From CAWACP01 sp963780655 (lineage in GTDB: Bacteria; Acidobacteriota; Terriglobia; Bryobacterales; Bryobacteraceae), in contig CAWACP010000005.1 of NCBI GenBank assembly GCA_963780655.1, positions 124,001-188,000 of the forward strand: a DNA stretch of 64,000 bases. Reading direction: 5' to 3'. The notes below the pieces were generated by a model. The model ran no database searches. It saw only the letters and a program-made list of their open reading frames with translations, and was not told where the DNA came from. Made by a program: the position numbers and the translations under genes. This document shows positions 42,083-50,034 of the stretch, piece by piece. The stretch's first letter is position 1; each line of letters begins with the position of its first letter.

Positions 42083-42394
42083 TCAGAATGACCTCAGCGA
42101 CCTGGATTTGACACGCACTGCCATGAGCAATCAGGCTGTAATCCTGCCTGCGTGGGGAATACTACCTGCGTCTGGGGGGTAGGGCGCAGGCGATCCGTGC
42201 GGGCGTTGAACGCTGACCAGGGCGTTGCAAAATAAGCAACTTACGCGGAGAATCGCGCGCGTCTGCACGCCAGTTCCAACAATTCCGCGGCACTATGTTT
42301 TGGTGGTGAGCGGCGGCGGGCGCGTGGAAAAACCCAGGGCGCAGGGCCAGATCACACGCATAACGCACCGGGAATTTCCACCGGGAGCGATGAA
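42083..42394. other. 312-base gap between sigma and DUF3857 genes
   Basis: No convincing ORF or known element. A short hairpin gttgcaaaataagcaac (about 42224) and G-rich runs are seen; TTGACA at about 42107 lacks a -10 at the proper distance. This stretch should hold the promoter of the sigma gene on the minus strand. Confidence 0.4.
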
Positions 42395-44088
42395 TTAGCT
42401 TACACGCCGCTCGAAGAAGAACGGCTGAAAGAAGAGCCTTTTACCCGTGCCCTCGGCGTATGCAGGAATCCTGATGTGATACGTCAGGTGCAGGGCCTTC
42501 TCCGGATCGTCCACATTTTCCAGACGAAGGGCGGAAACCTCCGCCTGTGGCCACACCTTCAGGATGCGCTCTTTCTCCATTTCCAGGCGGCGCGTTTCCG
42601 ATTCGCCGTCGAACTCGACGCGGCGCTCGTAGGCGGGATGGCCGGTCCACGACAGCACCACGTCGCCTTCGAGCGTTCCGTCCTCGCTGAGGACCAGCGT
42701 CGCTTTTCTGCCCGACAACGACTTTTCGGGCGGCGTCATCGCGGAACGAATGAAGAGTAACTGCTTCGGGTCGGTCAACAGGGCATCGGTGTTTTCTTCC
42801 TGCCACCTGAGCATGTCAGGAGGAAGCAGCCGCGCGCTGACGTCGTAGAGTTGCCATTTGTCGCCTATCTGCACGGCCATGTCGATATTGCGCAGGAAAT
42901 ACCGCTCGGGCAGCCGCTTGTCGAAACCGAGTTCCTCGCGGTCGGACACCAGCGCGGGTCTGGCCTCAAGGCCAACCTCGAGGGCGAGCGCAGCGAACAA
43001 TGTGTTGAGCTCGTCGGCGTCGCCCAGACCGGACGTGAAAACCTCGGCCGATGTCCGGTAACGATCTCGCGGGTATTTCCGCCGCCATTCCGCGCGTTCA
43101 GCGTCGGTGACCCGCCGGTCGCTCACATCGCGAACGTGAGCGCGAACGTAGCGGATCAGGTGATCCACCTTGTCCTGGTCGGTGGTGGCGCCCTGAACCG
43201 CTTCGCCGGCTGCCTGCTTCAACGCGTTGTCGGTCTTCAGCGATGCTTTCAGGTCGCCGTAAGTGTCCTTTGCGACTTTCAGCCGGTATTTTTCGGGGTC
43301 TCTCCGGTTGGCGTCCTTGTGATAAAAGAGGAGCGCCCACGGGCGCACCTGAGGCTCGGCCGGCATCAGCGGCTCTTCGCGGAACGCCGGAACGTTCTCC
43401 ACGGTGGTGGACGAAAACCCGTTGGTCTCCTGTTTCAGGAACGTCGTCGGTTTGCAGTTGAACGGCCACATGGACATGGTGTATTCCATGTACGGCCCGG
43501 AGAGCGGCTTGACATAATATTTTACGCGCCGTACCGGGTATTCGCGCTGGAATTGCAGACGGGAATAGAGAATGTCCGCGGCGGAGTGAACTTCTGTCCA
43601 GCGATATTCCACGATGGCGCCCACCTCGACGCCGGGCATCGCGAATGAAGTCACCTTCCGTTTCAGGCCGCTGGCGCGAACCACCTCCTCCTGATGGATG
43701 GCGTCTTTCTTCAGCTCGATGATTGTGCCATCGGGCCTGATGGTTCTTCCGGCAACGTTGGTTACAGAGGATTTCTCGCCGTATGCAATCTCAATTCTGG
43801 CGGCTTTATCCCTGCCGTCCTGATTGAAGATTTTGAGGCGCACGTAATTGTGAAACACGCGTCAGATGTCGCCGTTGCCCGACTCGTCGTCCACCCACAC
43901 GTTCCAGAACAGCGCTTCGGCTCCAGCGGTTTTGTCCACCGTCGGAGCCGTCATCTTTAATTCCTCGTCCGTAAAACCCAGGAACTGCCAATTCCGAGCG
44001 TGGTGCCGGGCTAGCCGCCGCACAATGCTGCCACCGACAGAATTGCGCTGAATGGGATGAGGGTTTTTTGAATGCTACGAGAAGACAT
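42395..44088 (-). pseudogene. DUF3857 / transglutaminase-like exported protein, two disrupting lesions
   Basis: The longest open piece (43858-42395, 487 residues from a GTG) holds the DUF3857 domain (RIEIAYGEKSSVTNVAGRTI, MPGVEVGAIVEYRWTEV) and a transglutaminase-like domain in which the usual catalytic GDC is GDA (GLGDADELNTLFAALALEVG). Upstream the frame continues through TGA at 43862-43864 into clear family sequence (FTDEELKMTAPTVDKTAGAE, ALFWNVWVDDESGNGDI), where CGA would read through. Further upstream a signal peptide (TLIPFSAILSVAALCGG, ATG at 44088) is in a different frame, needing one more base near 44010. Likely a decayed gene or sequence errors. Confidence 0.75.
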
Positions 44089-44489
44089 GCGTTATCCGGC
44101 TCGCGCCGCGGCCTCGCGTCTTTTAATGAAACGTCAGAGTATCACAGGAACGCGGAATTCCGAATAGGCTTGTGGCCGGCTCGGGAACTGCCATTGCTCC
44201 GAAATTGGGCCGGCCGCCGATCGATTTTCCAGAGATCCGGGGCGACAGCCGTCGTAAGTGGCGAGCGTATTCGGATCGACTTTGAACGAATCGGAGGTGG
44301 CGTAAAGAGTCTCATGGTCTGCTGGCAAATGCGGAGCGCGTGGTTGCGCGCGAGCAATTTGCGGGAGCAGATCTGGAGCCACCCGACCTTCGTCGAGACT
44401 CTTTCACGTAGAACGAACTCGGGTTCAGGCCGTTTGAGACCTCCGCGGCGCCGGAGCCCGCCTGAGCGTGTTTGGGTGAACATGGAACT
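44089..44489. other. 401-base gap upstream of deoC
   Basis: No recognised gene. A minus-strand frame of 82 codons (44134-44382) has natural-looking composition but no match and no ribosome site. The region must contain the deoC promoter and that of the disrupted DUF3857 gene. Confidence 0.4.
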
Positions 44490-45218
44490 ATGGACTACTC
44501 TTATTCCGAGATTGCCGGGATGATCGATCATTCCGTCCTCAACCCGACGCTGACAGCCGCTGAGCTCGAACAGGGTTGCGAGCTCGCCGTGGACTACGGC
44601 GCCGCCAGCGTTTGCATCATGCCGTATTACCTGGCCCGCTGCGCTGAGATTCTTCGCGGCAGCAGCGTGAAGCCCAGCACAACCATTGGTTTCCCGCATG
44701 GGGGTCATACGACGGCCATCAAGGTAGCCGAGGCAGAAAAGGCGCTCGCCGACGGTGGTCAGGAACTGGACATGGTGGTGAACATCAGCGCCGTGCGGAG
44801 CGGTAACTGGGATTACGTGCGGGACGACATCCGGAGCGTTATCGCGGTGACCCACGCGGCAGGACAGAAGGTGAAGGTCATCTTTGAGAATTGCTACCTT
44901 GATGACGCGCAGAAGATCCGGCTGTGTGGAATCTGCAGCGAGCTCGGCGCCGACTGGGTCAAGACCTCAACGGGATATGGCACGGGCGGCGCCACGATCG
45001 AAGATCTGACGCTCATGCGGAAGTATGCGGCTCCCGGGGTTCAGGTGAAGGCGGCCGGCGGCGTCCGCGACCTCGATACTCTGCTGAAGATCAGGGCGAT
45101 CGGCGTTACGCGCTGCGGGGCCAGCCGTACGGCGGAAATGCTCGGCGAATGCCGCCGCCGTCTGGGGCTGCCGGAGATTCCGCGGCAGGCCCGAGGCTCG
45201 GGCGCCGTAGGTTACTAA
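44490..45218 (+). CDS. deoC: Deoxyribose-phosphate aldolase
   Basis: 242 residues from the ATG at 44490 (TTG at 44472 is also in frame). The Schiff-base lysine is Lys158 in DWVKTSTGYG, the second lysine Lys187 in QVKAAGGVRD, and Asp94 lies in ELDMVVNISAV; SVLNPTLT and TTIGFPHGGHTT are conserved. It splits 2-deoxyribose-5-phosphate into glyceraldehyde-3-phosphate and acetaldehyde in nucleoside catabolism. It is not beside other deo genes. Length is normal. Confidence 0.96.
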   Translation: MDYSYSEIAGMIDHSVLNPTLTAAELEQGCELAVDYGAASVCIMPYYLARCAEILRGSSVKPSTTIGFPHGGHTTAIKVAEAEKALADGGQELDMVVNISAVRSGNWDYVRDDIRSVIAVTHAAGQKVKVIFENCYLDDAQKIRLCGICSELGADWVKTSTGYGTGGATIEDLTLMRKYAAPGVQVKAAGGVRDLDTLLKIRAIGVTRCGASRTAEMLGECRRRLGLPEIPRQARGSGAVGY

Positions 45219-45255
45219 CTACTCGGTTTCATAAACATGCCCACGTATTCTCTGG

Positions 45256-45339
45256 TGGGGCAGGCTTTCAGCTTTTCAAGCCGCCTGGCAGATTGCAAAT
45301 CATTGCAAATCGGCCTGCAGGATACAATCTTGCCCCACA
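45256..45339 (+). repeat. Composite inverted repeat with internal 10-bp duplication
   Basis: Outer arms GTGGGGCAGG and TTGCCCCAC match those of repeat A; the centre has attgcaaatc twice in a row (45293-45312) and aggctttcag like repeat C. It looks like a rearranged member of the hairpin repeats, between deoC and the cytochrome gene. Confidence 0.6.
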
Positions 45340-45415
45340 TTCCGCCGGCACGAATACGAGACCGCACTTACGAAACGGTGTACTAAGCCCCTCCACCGCA
45401 GCCGGCTGTGTCCCG

Positions 45416-45736
45416 TCATTTACGCGCGACGGCGTTCATGGCGCGCACGAACTCGGCCAGTTTCTCCACATCGGCTGGCGGCAGATAGGGGAAAGGCGGC
45501 ATCTGTGTGCCTGGCACGCCTTTCCTGATCGTAGCGGTGATCGCCTTCGCGCTGTTGCCGTGCTTCAGAGGCCTGTGCAGGTTAGCGGCAAGGCCGGTAG
45601 GCGCGGTTCCGTCCCGGCCGTGGCATGCGGCGCAATAATTCGAAAACAATTCGGGGGCGGTCTTGTCAGCCGCGAAAGCGGAAGCGCACAGCAGAGGCAG
45701 ACAAAGCCCTATGGAAAACGTTCTCCAGCGGTTCAT
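45416..45736 (-). CDS. Small exported cytochrome c
   Basis: 106 residues. Signal peptide SIGLCLPLLCASAFAA, haem-binding C35-A-A-C38-H39 and axial Met near 79 in GTQMPPFPYLP. It is a class I monohaem cytochrome carrying electrons in the periplasm. The partner oxidase or dehydrogenase is not in the window. Confidence 0.92.
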   Translation of the reverse strand: MNRWRTFSIGLCLPLLCASAFAADKTAPELFSNYCAACHGRDGTAPTGLAANLHRPLKHGNSAKAITATIRKGVPGTQMPPFPYLPPADVEKLAEFVRAMNAVARK

Positions 45737-45811
45737 CCTTGCTGGTACAGACTACTACGGTCACCGGACTGTTAGCGGGCGGTCACCGCTGGAATAGTGA
45801 CCGCCCGGCTC

Positions 45812-47419
45812 TCAACGTCCGGACTGGTCGAAGTAGCCCTCGGCCAGATCGGGTTTAACCTGCAGGGCATGCTTCCAATAGCCCCGCGCCTCGTCGAGTT
45901 GCCCCTTTTGCTTCAGGGCGTGTCCCAGGTTCAGCAGGGCCTCGGCGAATTCGGGCTTCTCCGCCAGCGCCTCGCGGTAGAGGTGGATGGCATCGTCCAC
46001 CTGCCCGGCTTTCTGCAGCAACAATCCTGTGTTGTAGAACAACTCCGGTGAGCGCTCGCCCGTTTCGATCAGTTTCGCCTGAAAATCGAGGGCGTCGTCG
46101 AACTGTTCGCGCTCGACGGCAATCGCCGCCAGCGCGCGCAGGGCATCGGCCGAGCCGGGATTCTGTTCGAGCACGGTCCTGAAGGCCGTGCTCGCGCGGT
46201 CCAGATCGCTGACGTTCCAGCAGGCCAGCCCCAGGTTCATCCAGGCCTCCGGCCACTGGTTGCGGCGCTTGACGCAATTCTCGAAAGCTTCCAGGGCCGG
46301 CGGATAGTCGTTGCGCTCGAGCCGCAGGTACCCGAGCCGGAACCACGCCTCGGGCATCTCCGCATTTTTCTGCAGGAGACGATTATAAAGTTGCTCGGCC
46401 TGTTCCTTTGCGCCTTCCTGCTCCACTACCGACGCGAGGTTGAAGAGCACGTCGGTCAGATCGGGAGCAATCTGCAGCGCGTGTTCGTAGGCGGCGCGCG
46501 CGCCCTGAAGGTCTCCCTGCTCCTGGCAGGTGACGCCCAGATTCACGTACGCCTCGCGGGAATCCGGCCGCAGCCGAATGGCCTGAGAATAAGCGTCCAT
46601 GGCCTGCTTCCGCTGGCCGACTTTGTGGCACGCGACGCCCAGATTGAACCAGTTCTCGAATTTGTCGGGTCCCGACTCGGCCAGCTTCGCGCAGAGTTTT
46701 TCGGCGGCTTCGAAGTCCTCGCGATCGAATGCGCAGGCCGCCAGACCTTCGAGGGCGGTGGGCGAGGACGGGCTCGCGCTCAGCAGCCGTTCCGAGTACT
46801 CCTGGACGGCCTCGAAATCGTTTCGGCCGAGTGACAGGGCGATGAGATTGCCAAGGCACTCCTCGGAGCCGGGTTTGCGCTCGAGGACGGCCTTGTAAAC
46901 CGCGGCGGCTTCGTCCAGACGGCCGAGCTTCTGCGCGGCAACGGCCTTGCCGAACAGCGCCGACGGATGGTCCGGCTCAACTGCCAGCACCGCTTCGAAG
47001 CCCGCAAGCGCCGCGTCCTTCTGCTCGAGATGCAGAAGACAAATGGCCGCCCCGACCCGCGCATCAACGCGCGCCGGATCGGCTTCGACCGCCTTGTTGA
47101 AGTGTTTGCCGGCTTCGCGCCATCGGCCCACACGCTCGTGGCACACAGCCGCATTAAAGTGACCATTCGGGTAGCCAGGCTCAATATCGAGCAGCTTCTC
47201 ATAGCTCCCGGATGCCTCGTCGAACAGACCCAGTTCAAACTGGATCAGCGCCGCCGCGGCATACAACTGGCCGGATCTCTCTCCCGCCGACAGGGCTTCT
47301 CCGATCGTGTCCAGAGCCTCCCGGCGCTTTCCATCCAGGTGCAGCGTGACCGCTCTGGCAAGTAAGCCGGAGCCCGCGCGGCCGTCCGAGGATGCAGTCT
47401 TTTTCGTCTTTTCGCTCAT
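45812..47419 (-). CDS. TPR-repeat protein
   Basis: 535 residues from the ATG at 47419, with GGAG 9 bases upstream; earlier in-frame starts overlap the upstream gene. The whole protein after residue 20 is about 14 TPR units with the W-L-G-Y-A-F-A-P pattern (AAVCHERVGRWREAGKHFNK, NLGVACHKVGQRKQAMDAYS, NLGHALKQKGQLDEARGYWK). It has no signal peptide or membrane segment. It overlaps the preceding zinc-ribbon/membrane gene by 4 bases, so the two are coupled and probably interact. Exact role unknown. Confidence 0.9.
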   Translation of the reverse strand: MSEKTKKTASSDGRAGSGLLARAVTLHLDGKRREALDTIGEALSAGERSGQLYAAAALIQFELGLFDEASGSYEKLLDIEPGYPNGHFNAAVCHERVGRWREAGKHFNKAVEADPARVDARVGAAICLLHLEQKDAALAGFEAVLAVEPDHPSALFGKAVAAQKLGRLDEAAAVYKAVLERKPGSEECLGNLIALSLGRNDFEAVQEYSERLLSASPSSPTALEGLAACAFDREDFEAAEKLCAKLAESGPDKFENWFNLGVACHKVGQRKQAMDAYSQAIRLRPDSREAYVNLGVTCQEQGDLQGARAAYEHALQIAPDLTDVLFNLASVVEQEGAKEQAEQLYNRLLQKNAEMPEAWFRLGYLRLERNDYPPALEAFENCVKRRNQWPEAWMNLGLACWNVSDLDRASTAFRTVLEQNPGSADALRALAAIAVEREQFDDALDFQAKLIETGERSPELFYNTGLLLQKAGQVDDAIHLYREALAEKPEFAEALLNLGHALKQKGQLDEARGYWKHALQVKPDLAEGYFDQSGR

Positions 47420-48552
47420 TGATTCCAACTCCCGCTGGCGCTGCTCATTCCGTAAGGCGCGAGCCACGCGCATAGTCTCCCGAGCATGTCGTAGTGGTGC
47501 GATACGTCCACCCAGCGCAGTCGCGCGAGCTCTCCCCGGTTACAGAAAAACCCGACGCCACCACGCTTGAGCCGCCCGTCAGTCCAGAAATCGACAATCT
47601 GTCCCTGAATCATTAGGGTAAAATCATCACCCTGTACTTCCAGGCGGGCGCTGTACATCCGGTCAGTCCGCAGGGTGATCGGCAAGGGCCTTACCACGCG
47701 GCTCAGCTGCCTGCCTCCGATTACCGCGAAGTGCTCGACGTCGGCGAGCGGCAGAGGACCGGGTTTAGTGATGATGATGCGCACAGCCTGGAAGTTATCC
47801 GGGTCCACTGCGCGAAACACAAAGCCCATTCCTCGCTTCTCCAGATGGGCCAGAAATTCCAGCCGGTAATCGGAGAGTTTGAGGCTGGGGCGGTAGAGCG
47901 CGAGCGCCGCCGGCATAACGAATCCGTCACTGTCATACCGCCAGGCGGCGCCTTTGCGCGAGGGGGTCCAGTCATCCAGACCGGCGCGAAAGTCGTCGGT
48001 CAGGTCAACGGCCGCCCGGCTGAGAACGGTCTGTTTCAAATCCACCCACGGCCGGTTCAGGATGGCAAGGTGCTTCTCACTGTCAGAACTCGCCGATACC
48101 GCCGTCCGTCCCGCATCAAGGCGCCACAGGAGGAGAAGCAGCGGCGCCACCAACGCGAGGACTTTCAGGGCGACCGGAGCCCCGGACCACGCCCCCCGCA
48201 GGCGCCACGCCACATCTGCCCGATGCTGAACACATGGTTCCATGAATGCCGGGGGAACGGCTTCGGCCCGGAACCGGATCGATCGTAGCTCTACGCGGAA
48301 CGAGGGTCCCGACGCCGGCTCCACGATGCAGGGTCCGGTTCTGAAAGAACACGCAGACCTCAGGGGGAATAACTGGAGACGCATAGGCGGGCCGGTTGTC
48401 GGCTTAGCCGTCGCTGCGTCGGCGTCGTCCGGAGCCGCTTCGCATTCGTGCTGAAGGCTTTCCCAGGCCTCGCGGTGAGCATCGGAACAGTAGTCACCGT
48501 TCCGCAGGTCGCGCAGAAGCGGTAATTGGGCTCCGCAATACAGGCAATACAT
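47416..48552 (-). CDS. Zinc-ribbon, single-span membrane protein with LamG/DUF1080-like C-terminus
   Basis: 378 residues. The N-terminus has CLYCGAQL...YCSDAHREAWE, a zinc-finger pattern. A membrane span is at about 130-146 (ALKVLALVAPLLLLLW). The C-terminal 190 residues (DDFRAGLDDWTPSRKGAAWR, YRLEFLAHLEKRGMGFVFRA, VQGDDFTLMIQGQIVDFW, GGVGFFCNRGELARLRWVDV) resemble concanavalin-like sugar-binding domains. So the protein links a cytoplasmic zinc ribbon to an outer binding domain. It is followed by the coupled TPR gene. Confidence 0.8.
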   Translation of the reverse strand: MYCLYCGAQLPLLRDLRNGDYCSDAHREAWESLQHECEAAPDDADAATAKPTTGPPMRLQLFPLRSACSFRTGPCIVEPASGPSFRVELRSIRFRAEAVPPAFMEPCVQHRADVAWRLRGAWSGAPVALKVLALVAPLLLLLWRLDAGRTAVSASSDSEKHLAILNRPWVDLKQTVLSRAAVDLTDDFRAGLDDWTPSRKGAAWRYDSDGFVMPAALALYRPSLKLSDYRLEFLAHLEKRGMGFVFRAVDPDNFQAVRIIITKPGPLPLADVEHFAVIGGRQLSRVVRPLPITLRTDRMYSARLEVQGDDFTLMIQGQIVDFWTDGRLKRGGVGFFCNRGELARLRWVDVSHHYDMLGRLCAWLAPYGMSSASGSWNQ

Positions 48553-48705
48553 TCCCAGCCTGACGCCTCGATTTCAATGCTAACGGCGCGCGCCGGTGAT
48601 TGCTACGGGTTAAAGCGCTTATTGAGGCTTTGAATACTACGGGTTTACCAGGCAAGCCCAGGGCTTAGTGCTTAAGGATGAGGCTTGGCGAGGCTGCAAC
48701 CAAAC

Positions 48706-48816
48706 TGATCCCTCACGGTCGCGGCTGGAACTGAGCCGGTAACTGAGCCGCGCGCGTCAGCAAGCGGTAAACTAAGGCCGCGCTTCGTCACCGCTCCCTC
48801 ACGGTCGCGGCTCAGC
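48706..48816 (+). repeat. Repeat B copy 3, diverged
   Basis: Two direct copies of ccctcacggtcgcggct (48710 and 48797) surround a degenerate centre with gagccg motifs. A gcaaccaaac motif precedes it, as at 7930 and 22597. It lies downstream of carD. Confidence 0.7.
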
Positions 48817-48837
48817 CAGCAAGTTCGGGCCTGGGAA

Positions 48838-49347
48838 CTACAGAGGCAACGGCAGTGCCAGGGAGGCTCTGGACAGGGCACGCTCTAACAAATTGCTCGC
48901 TTCGGCTTCGCTCAACCCGCGCGACGTGGAGAGTTCGGTGAGCAGCATATACCGTGCACGGTCCAGCATCTTCTTCTCCCGGAACGAAAGCGGCTTCCGG
49001 GTCTGCTGGATGACCAGGCTCTTGAACACCTCCGCAATCTCCGGGAGACTGCCGTGGTTCATTTTTTCGGTGTTCTCCTTGAACCGGTCTTTCCAATCTG
49101 CGGTCCGCTTGCATTCTCCCTCGGCCAGGTAGCTGAGAACACGGGCGATTTCGCCGTTTCTCGTCACCTTCCTCAGGCCCAGATCGCCGACATGTGAGAA
49201 CGGAACCATCACCGTCAGACTGTTCAGGCCGAGGCGCAGAAGATAGAATCGCTCACACCTGCCCTCGAAGGCTCGTGAGCTGATATTTTCAATGGTACCC
49301 ACCCCATGGTTGGGGTAAACGACTCTTTCACCAATCTGGAAGGTCAT
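48838..49347 (-). CDS. carD: CarD-family transcriptional regulator
   Basis: 169 residues. The RNA-polymerase-interacting domain is at 1-60 (FQIGERVVYPNHGVGTIENI, FYLLRLGLNSLTVMVP), and the helical DNA-binding domain follows (WKDRFKENTEKMNHGSLPEI, LSFREKKMLDRARYMLLTEL). CarD proteins bind the RNA polymerase beta subunit and stabilise open promoter complexes, with effects on rRNA and stress genes. A well-formed promoter with an inverted repeat lies upstream. The gene is not in an operon. Confidence 0.94.
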   Translation of the reverse strand: MTFQIGERVVYPNHGVGTIENISSRAFEGRCERFYLLRLGLNSLTVMVPFSHVGDLGLRKVTRNGEIARVLSYLAEGECKRTADWKDRFKENTEKMNHGSLPEIAEVFKSLVIQQTRKPLSFREKKMLDRARYMLLTELSTSRGLSEAEASNLLERALSRASLALPLPL

Positions 49348-49390
49348 ACGCGGACCAGTACACCTGTCTGGAGTTGTTTCTCTGCGAATT

Positions 49391-49434
49391 TAACCCGGAA
49401 ACTGAATGTTAAGCCGGGTTTAATGTTTTGTCAA
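49391..49434 (-). promoter_or_regulatory. carD promoter with overlapping inverted repeat
   Basis: Reading leftward: TTGACA (49434-49429), 17-base spacer, TAACAT (49411-49406). An inverted repeat ACCCGG...CCGGGT (about 49417-49394) brackets the -10, a plausible operator. The stretch is AT-rich against a GC-rich background. Confidence 0.65.
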
Positions 49435-49607
49435 TATTAATAAACCACTTGCACGTTGCCCGCCATGCCGGAAACGCTGGGTGCCCGCGCGTAATCCTGG
49501 GGCAAATCGCGCAGTTTCCACCCACCCTATGTGTATGGTCTCACAAGGGTAGAACACGCTATTGGTGCTCGGGATAGTCCTGGTGCAGGTTCGCGGTGTC
49601 GGGAAGC

Positions 49608-49913
49608 TCACACGGCTGCGGGTTCTCTCTCGCGCCTGCGGGTACGCAGGCCAGCGAGGTACTCGGATAGCTTCATGGGTGTCGGCGCGCCTTTTTCCAT
49701 CTGGCGCTGGACAGCCCTCTGGTATCTGCGAAGCGTCTCGCGTTTGGTGGCCTCGCGCACCTGACTGTCTTCGATATCGAGCAGGATATCGATCTCCCAG
49801 GGCCTGAAGGTGTTCCGGGCTATGCTGCCCCGAAGAAGCTCCTGCATCAATCGGTTGAACTGGGCCAGAACCGTCTCCGAATCAACTTCATTGCACTGGT
49901 GCGCAAATCCCAT
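49608..49913 (-). CDS. Small conserved acidobacterial protein (FRPWEIDILLDIE family)
   Basis: 101 residues. The core NTFRPWEIDILLDIEDSQ, then RETLRRYQRAVQRQMEKG and PMKLSEYLAGLRTRRRE, is a pattern met in many Solibacter-like genomes; its function is unknown. A longer frame upstream (to 50477) is antisense to fadB and is rejected. It is divergent from fadB (121-base gap). No good ribosome site is visible before the ATG. Confidence 0.7.
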   Translation of the reverse strand: MGFAHQCNEVDSETVLAQFNRLMQELLRGSIARNTFRPWEIDILLDIEDSQVREATKRETLRRYQRAVQRQMEKGAPTPMKLSEYLAGLRTRRREREPAAV

Positions 49914-50034
49914 ACCTGAGTCTCTTATCGGCCACGTCAGATGAGACGAATAGGTCCAGCCGTTCTCCACGCCCCTTACCTCCCCGGGGTTCCCTACCTC
50001 CTCTACATTCATTACTGCTAAACTCGTTTCGCTG

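Noticed and set aside
44134..44382. 82-codon minus-strand frame upstream of deoC
   Set aside because: Composition is plausible but there is no motif, match or ribosome site; could be a gene remnant but cannot be supported.
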